A stretch of DNA of 64,000 nt from assembly GCA_947501005.1 (NCBI GenBank), contig CANMTU010000001.1, forward strand, positions 2,504,501 through 2,568,500, read 5' to 3'. Under the pieces are notes generated by a model. That model saw nothing but the letters and a program-made list of their open reading frames with translations. It was not told where the DNA came from and did not search any database. Position numbers and translations under genes: made by a program. This DNA is from an uncultured Erythrobacter sp. (GTDB lineage: Bacteria; Pseudomonadota; Alphaproteobacteria; Sphingomonadales; Sphingomonadaceae). Below are positions 26,385 to 34,973 of this stretch, piece by piece. Position 1 is the first letter of the stretch, and each line of letters starts with the position of its first letter.

Positions 26385-27521
26385 TCATTTCAGAACCCCG
26401 ATCGTGAGTGCCGGAACGAAGCCTTTCTCGCGCTGCTGATCGTAGATGCGAAGTTCCGGGTCGGCTTTGGGCATCCATACCCTACCAGTTTCCACCGCCA
26501 GAGACGCAGGCAAAGCGGGAAAAACGTGGACCGTTACAGTATCACCGTGACGCGCCTTGATCGCATCGAACAAGGACCGAAGTGTCTTGCGGTAAGCTGC
26601 TTGATCTTCCGGGCATCGCACGATGTCGTTGTGCGGTGCGCCAGCACGCAGGCTCCAGATCGCTGCCTCTTCTCCCAGCACCCGCTTGATCCGGTCATCG
26701 GTGATGGTCGCGCTGACACCGAGCTTCAGCGCCACAGCGCCCGTGCGATCCCTGGCGGGTTCATCCGTGAAGTAGCGAATCGTGGGGCAGTCGCGCTGCC
26801 ATGCCCAAGTTGCGGGCTCACGATGGCGCTGATGCACAACCATGGGGACGATATCGCACAGGAGCCGGCCGAGTTCGATCAGCAAGGGCTGGGGCGCCAG
26901 CGCGAAGACACTCAGGTGGCGAACCTCCTGACGCTCAATCCGGCCACCGACACGTGCTGCGAAATTGCGCTGCATATTGACCTGCTGCATCGCCCAGAAA
27001 GCTGGGTCGGCGTCGGTGAATGCATGGCCGGTCATTTCCAGATCGATTGTCTGCTGGCTGGCCGGGTGATGATCGGGCGGCATTGCGGTGAAAATGGCGC
27101 GCGTGGAGACCAGAGCTTCGTTCGTGCCGATACTGGCGCCGAACCGCAGAACATGGGATGCGCGGTCTTCGTCGATCCCTGCCAGCAGCGCTACCCGCGC
27201 CTCATGCTCGGCTTTCATCGCCAACAGAAGCGGTTCGGGATGGCCGTCCAGATCATCGACGTCGATCAGCTTGTGATGGACCGAACACAGGAGCATCAGA
27301 TTATCGAGCCTTTTGGCCAGCCTGGGCGAACGGACGAGGTCGCCGCGCGGGCCTGTTGCGCTGTCAGCCACGATATGGGCAATGAATCCGAACAATGCGT
27401 CGTCATTGCCAGAGATCAGGTCACCGACGAGATCCTGATTACAGCCGCGATACTGGCAGCGCCCCGCGGCGCGCGCCCAGAGCGCCGATTGCACCTTCTG
27501 TGGGGCTTTGGTCTTAGCCAC
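26385..27521 (-). CDS. CBASS effector nuclease, HNH-SAVED (Cap5-like)
   Basis: A 378-residue effector. The GTG at 27521 is chosen because GGAGG lies seven bases upstream; it overlaps the E2-like gene by eight bases. Residues 1-100 form an HNH nuclease: [12 protein letters not shown], then FIAHIVADS, then [16 protein letters not shown]. The C-terminal half is a SAVED domain, ending [17 protein letters not shown] and ELRIYDQQ, which senses cyclic nucleotides made by the CD-NTase and activates the nuclease. In CBASS such proteins degrade DNA when a phage infection is detected and abort the infection. The operon order CD-NTase, E2-like, HNH-SAVED supports this strongly. Confidence 0.9.
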   Translation of the reverse strand: MAKTKAPQKVQSALWARAAGRCQYRGCNQDLVGDLISGNDDALFGFIAHIVADSATGPRGDLVRSPRLAKRLDNLMLLCSVHHKLIDVDDLDGHPEPLLLAMKAEHEARVALLAGIDEDRASHVLRFGASIGTNEALVSTRAIFTAMPPDHHPASQQTIDLEMTGHAFTDADPAFWAMQQVNMQRNFAARVGGRIERQEVRHLSVFALAPQPLLIELGRLLCDIVPMVVHQRHREPATWAWQRDCPTIRYFTDEPARDRTGAVALKLGVSATITDDRIKRVLGEEAAIWSLRAGAPHNDIVRCPEDQAAYRKTLRSLFDAIKARHGDTVTVHVFPALPASLAVETGRVWMPKADPELRIYDQQREKGFVPALTIGVLK

Positions 27522-27963
27522 GGGCCACCTCCACATGACGGCCACTTGCCGTCCATTTTCCGGTCGCGCGCCAGCCCTCATAGGCGGCCAGCCATTCAAT
27601 GGTCCAAGGCACTGTCGTTTCCGCGACAAGATCGGCCGGCGACCAGTCCCCCGCCTCAGGGTCCAGGAGACATAGTGTCACGCCGCCATCGGCGCTGTAA
27701 TAGACATGAGGTAGCCGGCCTTCAGGATCGCCCCGACGTGGCCGCAGGGTCGGTGAGATGATCGAGACGCGCGGTTGTAGGCGCCCGGCGTCGAGATTTT
27801 CGATGAGCATCGGTGCCCGGTAGAGGATGCCAATACGGTAGGTCTGAAGCAGCGGTCGCACTGGCCCCTCCCACATGGCGGTCTCGGCTTCGCGTGCGAC
27901 CAAATCGAGCCCGGGCCAGATTGCCCGCATCGCCTCGATCTGTGCGTCGATGCCAAGCACCAT
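27514..27963 (-). CDS. E2-like ubiquitin-conjugating-fold protein of CBASS
   Basis: A 149-residue protein between the CD-NTase and effector genes. It reads like a bacterial E2-fold protein: strands [14 protein letters not shown] and [11 protein letters not shown], then [20 protein letters not shown], with His86 and the candidate catalytic Cys98. [19 protein letters not shown] and a late His (GRHVEV) follow. No E1 or JAB gene is present, which corresponds to the short, E2-only form of type II CBASS. In those systems the E2-like protein modifies the CD-NTase C-terminus and primes it. It begins two bases after the CD-NTase stop. Motif-based call; a distant E2 subfamily. Confidence 0.78.
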   Translation of the reverse strand: MVLGIDAQIEAMRAIWPGLDLVAREAETAMWEGPVRPLLQTYRIGILYRAPMLIENLDAGRLQPRVSIISPTLRPRRGDPEGRLPHVYYSADGGVTLCLLDPEAGDWSPADLVAETTVPWTIEWLAAYEGWRATGKWTASGRHVEVARG

Positions 27964-27965
27964 GG

Positions 27966-29210
27966 TCAGCGCCGCTCGCCCATGTTGGTGTGCGCGCGAG
28001 CTGCAACCGACGCGAGCGTGCTTGCTCCGGTGATGATCGCTGGCGCAGCTGGGGTGAAGAGGCCTCCCGTACGGGTATAGCCTTGCTGGCGGGCCTGCAC
28101 CTGCTGGCCAATCCGCTTGTTGAAAGCATCGACAGAGCGGGTCACGACGCGCTGGCCGAACTGTTCGCGCAGCCAGTCCTGAAGGTCTTCCAACTGCATG
28201 CCGCGTTCGCGGGTAGCCTGGAGGCCATCAGCCAAGGCATTGAGCGCGCTTGCGTAATGCTGCTGTTGGGACAGGTTCTCCGGCCAGCGGTCAGTGAAAC
28301 GTTCCTCGTAAAATTCAGGATTGGGTACATCGAGCAACTTGTTCTGGCGTGCCGCCTGATCGATTGCCCGTGCCGTCCAACGCGCCTGACGCATAATCAT
28401 GTCGGTTAGGCCCATGCCCGGCATCGCCGCATGGCCGGCATGACAGGACAACATGACTGACGGGGGCATCCGTCCGCCCGCATCTGCATATAGGACGTTG
28501 CGATGGCGCTTGATCAGCTGAAGCGCGACCGTCGTGACGCTCTTGACGATGAGGGGAGTCTGATCTGGCACCTCCTCGACCTCGGCAGCGTCAAAGGCAA
28601 GGCCATGGTTGGCATAGAGCTCACGGTTCAGCGCGATGGCAAATCGCTCTTCAATCGGGGTGCGATTATTATACCAGGTGCAAAAGCCATAGGCGTTCAT
28701 CGGTACATACCGATGTTCGTTCGGACATCCCCGTTTGGCGTGAGCGATCACTCCCTCCTTTTCCTTGACAGAACGGCGGCGAGCTGGCGTCACATCGAGG
28801 TGCATGCCATCGGCATAATAAAGGGTGATGCAGCGGGTCTTCCGTTCGATCCGCGATACCGGATAGTCCTTGAGCGCCTGTTCAAGGAGGTCGAGCAGTG
28901 CTTCCGGACCTTCATTACCGCCCAGAATTTCGGCCACCGCATCGAGGTCATATTCATCGTCGGTGCCACGGGTGGAAATGGTTGCGTCGATCGCCATCGA
29001 GCCTTGAGGATAGAAGCTCGACACCCGCCCTTCGAGCGGGCTGCCTGGGCGATCAATGTAGCGGCAGACCGCCTCATAACGGTCGATGGCCTTGGCGTGT
29101 AGGCCGGGAGAAAGCTGAAGATTGACCGCGATTTCGGCCAAAATTGCATCGAGTGGGTCGCCAAAGGGGTCTCGCGGGCGCCCATCGCCACGGAATACGT
29201 TTATGGCCAT
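27966..29210 (-). CDS. CBASS cyclic-oligonucleotide synthase (CD-NTase)
   Basis: A 414-residue CD-NTase. Numbered from the first ATG at 29213, the nucleotidyltransferase motif is QGSMAIDATIS (Gly71-Ser72), then DDEYDLDAV with metal-binding Asp89 and Asp91. A third acidic residue is in MHLDVTPARR (Asp140). The rest is the helical NTase spacer domain. The C-terminus ends AHTNMGERR, which may be the tail that the E2-like partner links to targets. Two ATGs are adjacent; the second (29210) lies six bases from GGAG and is preferred. The enzyme makes a cyclic di- or trinucleotide on phage sensing; the exact product cannot be inferred here. First gene of the leftward CBASS operon, facing the XRE/ImmA pair. 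Confidence 0.92.
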   Translation of the reverse strand: MAINVFRGDGRPRDPFGDPLDAILAEIAVNLQLSPGLHAKAIDRYEAVCRYIDRPGSPLEGRVSSFYPQGSMAIDATISTRGTDDEYDLDAVAEILGGNEGPEALLDLLEQALKDYPVSRIERKTRCITLYYADGMHLDVTPARRRSVKEKEGVIAHAKRGCPNEHRYVPMNAYGFCTWYNNRTPIEERFAIALNRELYANHGLAFDAAEVEEVPDQTPLIVKSVTTVALQLIKRHRNVLYADAGGRMPPSVMLSCHAGHAAMPGMGLTDMIMRQARWTARAIDQAARQNKLLDVPNPEFYEERFTDRWPENLSQQQHYASALNALADGLQATRERGMQLEDLQDWLREQFGQRVVTRSVDAFNKRIGQQVQARQQGYTRTGGLFTPAAPAIITGASTLASVAARAHTNMGERR

Positions 29211-29282
29211 CATCTACTCCAAAATCCCTGAACCTCAATGCGCGATCGTTGTTGACCACAGTTCCGATTCGTCGTACAAAAA

Positions 29283-29298
29283 CCTACTAATTCGTAGG
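29283..29298. promoter_or_regulatory. candidate operator 1 between CBASS and the XRE/ImmA pair
   Basis: The 16-base near-palindrome CCTACTAATTCGTAGG lies 70-90 bases upstream of the CD-NTase start in the divergent intergenic region. Its half-sites CTAC and GTAG, six bases apart, recur in the second site at 29343-29363. An XRE-type repressor encoded next door is the obvious candidate binder. This is inference from symmetry and position only. Confidence 0.45.
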
Positions 29299-29342
29299 CA
29301 ATGAGAGCCAAAAAAATGCCGCCTGAGCAGCCGCATTTGACC

Positions 29343-29363
29343 CTACGATAACGTATATAGTAG
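29343..29363. promoter_or_regulatory. candidate operator 2 between CBASS and the XRE/ImmA pair
   Basis: The site has CTACGATA and TATAGTAG arms (one mismatch) five bases apart, and also CTAC-GATAAC-GTAT, which has the same six-base spacing as operator 1. It lies 25-45 bases upstream of the XRE start codon at 29388, where a repressor would block its own promoter. Proposed from sequence symmetry alone. Confidence 0.4.
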
Positions 29364-29387
29364 ATGCTTGCCGGGGTAGTGTCAAGA

Positions 29388-29720
29388 ATGGATGAGTTGG
29401 AGAATCTTTTTGCGGAGCGGCTTTTCGCTGCACGCGAGTTGCGCGGGCTGAGTCAAGCGGAGTTGGCCAAAATGGCTGGCCTGCAGCCTGCCGCTATCGG
29501 ACATTTCGAACGCGACCGGCGAAAGCCGTCCTTTGCCAATGTACGCGCATTGGCGCGTGCGCTCAACGTTGCGTCCGACTATCTTCTTGGGCGATCAGAA
29601 AGCATCGAAGGAGCGACCACTGCGTTTCGTGATGAGGATAAGCTCACCAACGCCGACCGCGAACATATTCAGATGATGATTGACCTCATGAATCAACGGA
29701 AGGCGCAAAAGGACGGATGA
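29388..29720 (+). CDS. XRE-family repressor, CapH-like
   Basis: A 110-residue regulator. The helix-turn-helix covers residues 6-62 (LFAARELRGLSQAELAKMAG, then QPAAIGHFERDRRKPS). The next stretch, LARALNVASDYLLGR, is the usual end of the domain. The C-terminal third is a short helical tail. The ATG at 29388 (MDELENLF) is preferred; an upstream ATG at 29364 is possible. The stop overlaps the peptidase gene start (ATGA). Paired XRE and ImmA/IrrE proteins next to a CBASS operon match the CapH-CapP arrangement, in which CapH represses the operon until CapP cuts it after DNA damage. The function here is inferred from that match. Confidence 0.85.
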   Translation: MDELENLFAERLFAARELRGLSQAELAKMAGLQPAAIGHFERDRRKPSFANVRALARALNVASDYLLGRSESIEGATTAFRDEDKLTNADREHIQMMIDLMNQRKAQKDG

Positions 29721-30601
29721 GCAAGTTTCGGCTGAATTGGGCGAGGAGATGCGGCGAACAGAAGGCTGCAGAGTATGATTTCACCACCTTTCCAATCGAT
29801 CCTTTTGCGATTGCTGCAAAGGAAGATATTCATGTTGAGGCAAAACCACCTGACATGGACGGGGTCAGCGGCGGCATCATTTTTTCCGATGAAAACGTCG
29901 GAATTTTCTATTCGACAAAAATTGACAATGACGGATTTCAACGTTTCACGGTGGCCCATGAGCTCGGCCATTATTTCCTAGAAGGCCATCCCGAACAAAT
30001 ACTTTCCGCAGCGCCCATCCACGTTTCAAGAGCCGGATTTACGGAAGGTAGTTCGTCAATTGAAATTGAAGCAGACCATTTCGCGTCGGGCTTGCTCCTT
30101 CCATCGCGACTGGTCTCGCAAGCTTTAAATTCCCAGCAAATCGGTTTGGCAGGAATAGTTGCCCTCAGCGATTTGTCTGAATGCTCGTTGACGGCATGCG
30201 CCATCAGAGCCGCCGAATGCAGCCCTTACCCAATGGCGATCGTCGTCAGTAAGGGGGACAGCATCTGCTATGGGTTCCTCTCAGATGGTTTCAAAAAACT
30301 GGGTCGTATGTCGTTCCCGAGGAAGGGCGCCAAGTTACCGAATACCGCAACACGAGATTTCAATTCAGATCCCGAGAATGTCAGCGCCGGCAGGCAGCTC
30401 TGTTCGCAGACAACTCTCGAGTGTTGGTTTGACGGTCCGGCGGGCATTGATCTGGATGAGGAAATCGCTGGCTTAGGGAGCTACGGTTTTACACTATCGG
30501 TTTTTTCCAGTGAAGAGCTTCCGGTTGACCCTGACGACGATGAAGACGATGAGGCTGCGTTGATCGAGAGCTACACCCCTAAGTTTGCTCGGGGTCGTTA
30601 G
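29717..30601 (+). CDS. ImmA/IrrE-family zinc peptidase, CapP-like
   Basis: A 294-residue metallopeptidase of the ImmA/IrrE (COG2856) type. The zinc motif is TVAHELGHYFLEGH (HExxH), and a downstream glutamate in IEIEADHFASGLLLP completes the usual site. The N-terminal 80 residues include AAEYDFTTFPIDPFAIAAKE. The C-terminal region is acidic, ending DPDDDEDDEAALIE. Such peptidases cut partner XRE repressors in response to a signal. It is translationally coupled to the XRE gene and lies divergently from the CBASS operon, which supports a CapP-like role. No further gene follows on this strand for over 1.2 kb. Confidence 0.88.
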   Translation: MSKFRLNWARRCGEQKAAEYDFTTFPIDPFAIAAKEDIHVEAKPPDMDGVSGGIIFSDENVGIFYSTKIDNDGFQRFTVAHELGHYFLEGHPEQILSAAPIHVSRAGFTEGSSSIEIEADHFASGLLLPSRLVSQALNSQQIGLAGIVALSDLSECSLTACAIRAAECSPYPMAIVVSKGDSICYGFLSDGFKKLGRMSFPRKGAKLPNTATRDFNSDPENVSAGRQLCSQTTLECWFDGPAGIDLDEEIAGLGSYGFTLSVFSSEELPVDPDDDEDDEAALIESYTPKFARGR

Positions 30602-30850
30602 CCGTCAAGCAAACTGAACAGATGGCGATTTACCGCCACTTCAACCAAAATAGCTGCCTGTCCGGAGTGCCAGACGAACCTGCCTTTGAGATCTTTTGAC
30701 AAGCATGTCCGCTTTCAGGCGATCGTCAGGCGGTCCGCTATGACCGACATGAGGGCGCATTGCTGCCGATCAGGATCTGGGCCGGTAGCTGACAGGCGGC
30801 TTTAAGGAGCGCGACTTCTGACAGCAAACAGACCCCAAATGCGCATTTCG

Positions 30851-31843
30851 CTAAGCCCGATGTGTCGCGAATTCTAAGATTTTCTCCGCAGGCAACGCTG
30901 CTGAGAAACGGGTTTTAGCGCCGCCGTCACCCTCTCCTTCCAGCCAAGAGATTGTCATACCTACACAGCGCCCGTCACATAGGAGCACGGGGCAACCGCT
31001 ACTGCCTGGCGCGACCAAGTTTGAGATAATGATCGCCGGCGACTTCTGAAGATAAAGGTCCGCAACCGCATTCACCTCGCCGCGGTGGCCCATCAGGACT
31101 GGCAATGCACCGGGCAAGTTCGGATAGCCCAGCGTGTAGACTTCATCGAACATGGCCACTGAACTGCTGAACCTGAATGTTGGAGCGGGCACGCTGTCGA
31201 CCAGCGGCAACAGACAGAGATCGTAACGGTCAGAAAAGATCGGCTCTCCTGTGACTACCGTTTGGCCTGAAGCTGTTGTGATCGTCTGCATCTCGATGCC
31301 CGCGGCCGGATCAAGATTGTGACGACAGGTGACGACGAACGGGGTGCCTTCGTGGATGGTCTGCGCGATGAATCCGCTCCCCCGATACAGCTCACCATCC
31401 TTCAGCACGTCGATCGCCAGAAGCGCGCCACTGTAGCGATCGGCGAGGGCGGCGGGCGGTGCGAAGAGGTTTTGGAACGTGTCGCCCCGCAAGTGCTCCA
31501 GCAAGGTCGGAGTATCGATCGCGTGGTCCACGAACGCACCCGGCATGTGGCCAAAGGCGGGCAGCACGATGCGAGCGGCGACTAGCCGCTGCCAGATGAA
31601 ATTCAGCGGCCCCGTCTTGTAAGACTCTCCACCGCAGATGAGCGCTTCGAACAGCTCAAGCGAGAAGTAGCCGGGCTCGGAAAGCTTCAGCTTCTCGGTT
31701 GAGTTCGGCCGGTGGCGGAAGCTGAGCCCCTTCGCGATGAGAGAATGATATTCAGAAGGCTCGTTGAACATCAGTCGTAGCCGCTGCTCCGCCAGGCGGA
31801 TCATCGCTGCGGTAGGCGGGTCTAGGTAGGGGTGGGGTCTCAT
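30851..31843 (-). CDS. trypsin-like serine protease domain protein
   Basis: A 330-residue protein. Residues 1-140 are an uncharacterised helical region. The C-terminal part is a trypsin-like fold with a visible triad: His in FVVTCRHNLD, Asp in SDRYDLCLLPL and Ser in APGSSGCPVLL. There is no signal peptide, so it is probably cytoplasmic. It is divergent from an ApeA-like HEPN gene whose start is 29 bases away, so the two likely share a promoter region. Cytoplasmic trypsin-like proteases occur in several defence islands, where they cleave or activate partners. A direct link with the HEPN protein is inferred from position only. Confidence 0.8.
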   Translation of the reverse strand: MRPHPYLDPPTAAMIRLAEQRLRLMFNEPSEYHSLIAKGLSFRHRPNSTEKLKLSEPGYFSLELFEALICGGESYKTGPLNFIWQRLVAARIVLPAFGHMPGAFVDHAIDTPTLLEHLRGDTFQNLFAPPAALADRYSGALLAIDVLKDGELYRGSGFIAQTIHEGTPFVVTCRHNLDPAAGIEMQTITTASGQTVVTGEPIFSDRYDLCLLPLVDSVPAPTFRFSSSVAMFDEVYTLGYPNLPGALPVLMGHRGEVNAVADLYLQKSPAIIISNLVAPGSSGCPVLLCDGRCVGMTISWLEGEGDGGAKTRFSAALPAEKILEFATHRA

Positions 31844-31872
31844 TCCCCGCTCGATCCGCTATTGCCCGAGCT

Positions 31873-33159
31873 ATGACAAGCTCCAATCCCCGCCGCGCGA
31901 TCGATCTAATGCTGGCCGCTATGTTTTGCCAACGCCACGCCGATCGGCGGCAGCACAGCTTCATGTATAGTCAGCCCGGACGGTCCCCCTTCATGGGCGG
32001 TGCCGGCTTTGAGGTGCACTACGACATTCGCGGACTGCTTCAGGCGGCACTCTTCATGCGTCGAAACGCGGCACCGCATCTCCGATCGCTGTCTGTGAGC
32101 GACGTCGAGCGCGCCCTCACGGACTTCATCAGCGACAATTTCTGGATCATCGGCAATGAGGCATGGGACGGTTGTTTTCTAGGGCTCGGCCAAGCAAGCG
32201 ATGCACCCTTCTCCACTTTCGTTACAGAGCCCACGAAGGAGCGTCTGGCTGATGCGATATCTGCGTCTGATCTCTTTACCGAACCTCGCCATCTCTTCGC
32301 TTTCCCATTGGTGGTCGTGCGCGTCGATCAGGAGTTCGACTGCCCGGAGTTCCTCCTCGTTAAACCCGAAGGGTTGACGCTTGATCGCTTGCCACCGGGC
32401 TATGTCGATGCCGATCTACAGGTTGAGAGCTTCCCGCCCTTCCGGCGCTGGGATGGTGTTCGAAATTCTCCGGCGTCATGGCTCGGCGTGCGGGCAGGCA
32501 CCCTAGAGGTGGCGAAGCGGAACCGGGCGGCCATCTTAGGCGCGGTCGCGCTCCTGCCTCACCGCTTCGAACGCTATCTCTTCACCGGCCGGAAGCTGTT
32601 CGGCGGCCTCTCCACATTCAACGGCTCACTAAGCATGACGAGCAGCGACCCCCATACTCCGGCACTATCGGAGGACGTTGTGATCGGAAGCGCAGATCAC
32701 GCGTGGTTGGTCGTGCTGGCCGAAAAGATCGTCTCGCCGGTGAAGGTCGACAAGCGCCAAATGCGAGCGCTGGAGTATTTCTACCGCGCTTGGGTGCCCG
32801 ATCCGACGCGCCGTTTTCCAACGCTGTTCGGAGCGCTCGACGCCATCTACGGGGACGCCGGAAGGGCCACGCAGAGCGTCATTGATGCTGTCGGGCCTAT
32901 CATGGGTCCGGCCTACGATTATGAGCGGCTGAAGCTCTTGCTCGGCCTGCGGGCGAGCGTCATCCACGGGGGTGCCCCGAATGTCTACGAGTCCAGCGAC
33001 TATCATCGATACTACGAACGCTATGAGGAAGACGCGACGCGCGATCTTGAGGTCATCGTGGCAAGGTGTCTTCAAGAGGTAATTTTCGGATCGGCAATGC
33101 GGGAGCGGCCCCATACCCATGCCGCGCTGATCAAGCAGCACACTGGACGGGACATCTAG
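31873..33159 (+). CDS. HEPN-domain protein (ApeA-like C-terminus)
   Basis: A 428-residue protein. Residues 1-290 are unfamiliar, with an early block SFMYSQPGRSPFMGGAGF and a later FERYLFTGRKLFGG. The C-terminal 130 residues look like an ApeA-type HEPN domain: a helix with KRQMRALEYFYRAW, then LKLLLGLRASVIHGGAPNV. The RASVIH segment fits the R-x4-H signature of HEPN RNases. Such proteins often cut RNA in abortive defence. The gene is divergent from the protease gene. The active-site signature supports RNase activity, but the target and trigger are unknown. Confidence 0.68.
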   Translation: MTSSNPRRAIDLMLAAMFCQRHADRRQHSFMYSQPGRSPFMGGAGFEVHYDIRGLLQAALFMRRNAAPHLRSLSVSDVERALTDFISDNFWIIGNEAWDGCFLGLGQASDAPFSTFVTEPTKERLADAISASDLFTEPRHLFAFPLVVVRVDQEFDCPEFLLVKPEGLTLDRLPPGYVDADLQVESFPPFRRWDGVRNSPASWLGVRAGTLEVAKRNRAAILGAVALLPHRFERYLFTGRKLFGGLSTFNGSLSMTSSDPHTPALSEDVVIGSADHAWLVVLAEKIVSPVKVDKRQMRALEYFYRAWVPDPTRRFPTLFGALDAIYGDAGRATQSVIDAVGPIMGPAYDYERLKLLLGLRASVIHGGAPNVYESSDYHRYYERYEEDATRDLEVIVARCLQEVIFGSAMRERPHTHAALIKQHTGRDI

Positions 33160-33442
33160 GCTTCGGACCGCTGCGGACCAGTCATGATCTGCTTTAGCCT
33201 GCATGCGGACGTGGTCGAGCAAGCCGTGAACATCGCCGATGGGCTTTGACAGTTCGAAACGGACGATGAAGACCTGAAGCTGATCCAGATGCTCGGTATG
33301 CGCATCTCTGCGAGCAGCACGGGCCAAAAGCTGCCGTCCGCTCCATTTGGATGAACGGCGGCTTTCAAGTCGCGTCGGCGACTCTTCGAATGACCGAGAT
33401 TGGGGCGCAAAGCGGACAACATGTAGCCTTGAAGAGAGACCC

Positions 33443-34363
33443 CTAGAGCGTCTCGCAGCGTAGCGCCTCAAGGCGCTCCGAACATATCTCGTGAACGACG
33501 CGGCCGAGTTCTTCGACCTGCCTGCCCAGCCATTCGAGTTCTTCCTTCGTGATCCGGTAGTGCTTTGAGTAGCGTGCCTTGACGTAGGCTTCCTTGAGCT
33601 TCTCGAAGCGAGCGCGGTCGCGCTTCGTGTCGCGTGGCCAGATATAGGTCAGGCGCGGATCGATGCGCTCGGCTTGTGTGCGCAGGAATCCGAGGTTGTG
33701 ATTATGCGGTGTGTAGAAGGTACAAACCAGCAAGACGCTGTGATACAGACTCTCGACTGCCTGATGAAACTCGAACGCAGCGTGTTTATTCATTCCTTCC
33801 TGTATCGCGTATAGAGCAAGCTTCACTCTGCCCTGGGCAGCTGGCATCCACTCGGCGAAATATTCCTGCGCCATCGCCAGCGCTTGTTCGGGCGTCTTGG
33901 GCTTGGGCTGGTGGAGTTCAGTGTCATCGCACTGGTAGAGCGCGATCCCGTCCTTGGCGATATCCATGAAGAAGTAGCGCCCATGCGCCAGGCCATCGTT
34001 CACTTCCTGCAGCGTATGGACGATGAAATTGACAGGCGTCCGCAGCGCACCGGTGATCGCCAGTTCCCGGTCGAGCCGCTCCTCGAGCTTGAGCCAATAG
34101 GCCACGCGATCGGCGATCCGCTTGTCGTTGACAATGATGAGCAGATCGTAGTCCGACTGGTAGCCCTTGGCGGTGTGGGGCTCGTCGACCCATCCCCCAC
34201 GCGCGTAGCTGCCATAGAGGATGATCTTGAGGATCCGGGCCTTCTTCTTCCACTCGTGTTTGGCAAGCGCCAGCGCATCGCCGAATTCGTCGAACACAAT
34301 CTCGACGACGCGTTCCAGTTCGCGCTGCTTGGTGGGAGGAAGATGATCGAGATCGGTGCGCAT
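33443..34363 (-). CDS. nucleotidyltransferase-HEPN fusion protein
   Basis: A 306-residue fusion. Residues 1-130 are a MNT-type nucleotidyltransferase: ILYGSYARGGWVDEP, then SDYDLLIIV (Asp-x-Asp). The C-terminal half is HEPN-like: FHQAVESLYHSVLL and a late YVKARYSKHYRIT. The ATG at 34363 lies behind AAGGATG; the frame is open further upstream but that part has no features. MNT-HEPN pairs usually act as toxin-antitoxin modules in which the MNT adenylylates and neutralises the HEPN RNase; here both are on one chain. It sits between the defence island and the tra genes. The function of the fusion is not known. Confidence 0.82.
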   Translation of the reverse strand: MRTDLDHLPPTKQRELERVVEIVFDEFGDALALAKHEWKKKARILKIILYGSYARGGWVDEPHTAKGYQSDYDLLIIVNDKRIADRVAYWLKLEERLDRELAITGALRTPVNFIVHTLQEVNDGLAHGRYFFMDIAKDGIALYQCDDTELHQPKPKTPEQALAMAQEYFAEWMPAAQGRVKLALYAIQEGMNKHAAFEFHQAVESLYHSVLLVCTFYTPHNHNLGFLRTQAERIDPRLTYIWPRDTKRDRARFEKLKEAYVKARYSKHYRITKEELEWLGRQVEELGRVVHEICSERLEALRCETL

Positions 34364-34541
34364 TGATTCATCCTTAGCAAGCTGCTGGAATGGTTGCACC
34401 CTTACAATACTGCACGGTGCGATGACCGGCTCCAACAAGCGCCCTCTGCTCTTCGAAACCCGCCGAGCGGGAACTTCAAACGGCGCGGCCGACGAGAACT
34501 TCGCCAAGCCGCTACCGATCTTTCCTGTCCCGAGATCGTCT

Positions 34542-34973
34542 TCAGCCATGGTCCTCACCAAGCTCGCCCACCCGTATCAGATCGTCCGCCAGATGCGTAT
34601 CGCGCTCCATGTGCCGGGCAAGCGCCTCGACAAAATTCTCGAACCGCTTCTCGACGCCTGCCCGGACCGCAGCCGAAGGCTGGCTTGCAGGCGGCGGCGT
34701 GGCGGCGAGCCATGTCCGAAGATACAGCGCGAAGGCTTCGTTGCCGACTTCCACATGATAATCGAGCTTCTGCAATTGCCGCGTGATCCGGTCGAGGCGC
34801 CGGCTGAATGCGGCCTCCATCCGCTCGGATCCGTCAGGCGAAAGAAACGAGGCGATCGCCGCTTCAACCACCGATGCCTGCGATACCCGCTTGCGACCCG
34901 CATAGTCGGCCAGCTGCCGCGACAGGTCGGGCGGGAGCCGGAAGGTGTGCTTGATCCGGTTGCCCTTTCTCAC
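34542..34973 (-). CDS. ribbon-helix-helix (CopG-type) DNA-binding protein, tra region
   Basis: A 143-residue protein. Its first 45 residues form a CopG-like ribbon-helix-helix (RIKHTFRLPPDLSRQLADYA, then SQASVVEAAIASFL). The rest is helical, with a probable coiled coil around LDRITRQLQKLD. The ATG at 34973 overlaps the traG stop (ATGA), so it is translationally coupled to the coupling protein. Small RHH proteins at this place regulate tra transcription or help the relaxosome; which applies here cannot be told. It is the last gene of the leftward traG unit. Confidence 0.82.
   Translation of the reverse strand: MRKGNRIKHTFRLPPDLSRQLADYAGRKRVSQASVVEAAIASFLSPDGSERMEAAFSRRLDRITRQLQKLDYHVEVGNEAFALYLRTWLAATPPPASQPSAAVRAGVEKRFENFVEALARHMERDTHLADDLIRVGELGEDHG

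Noticed and set aside
26241..27761. 506-residue plus-strand frame opposite the HNH-SAVED gene
   Set aside because: Antisense to a strongly supported CBASS effector; no domain seen.
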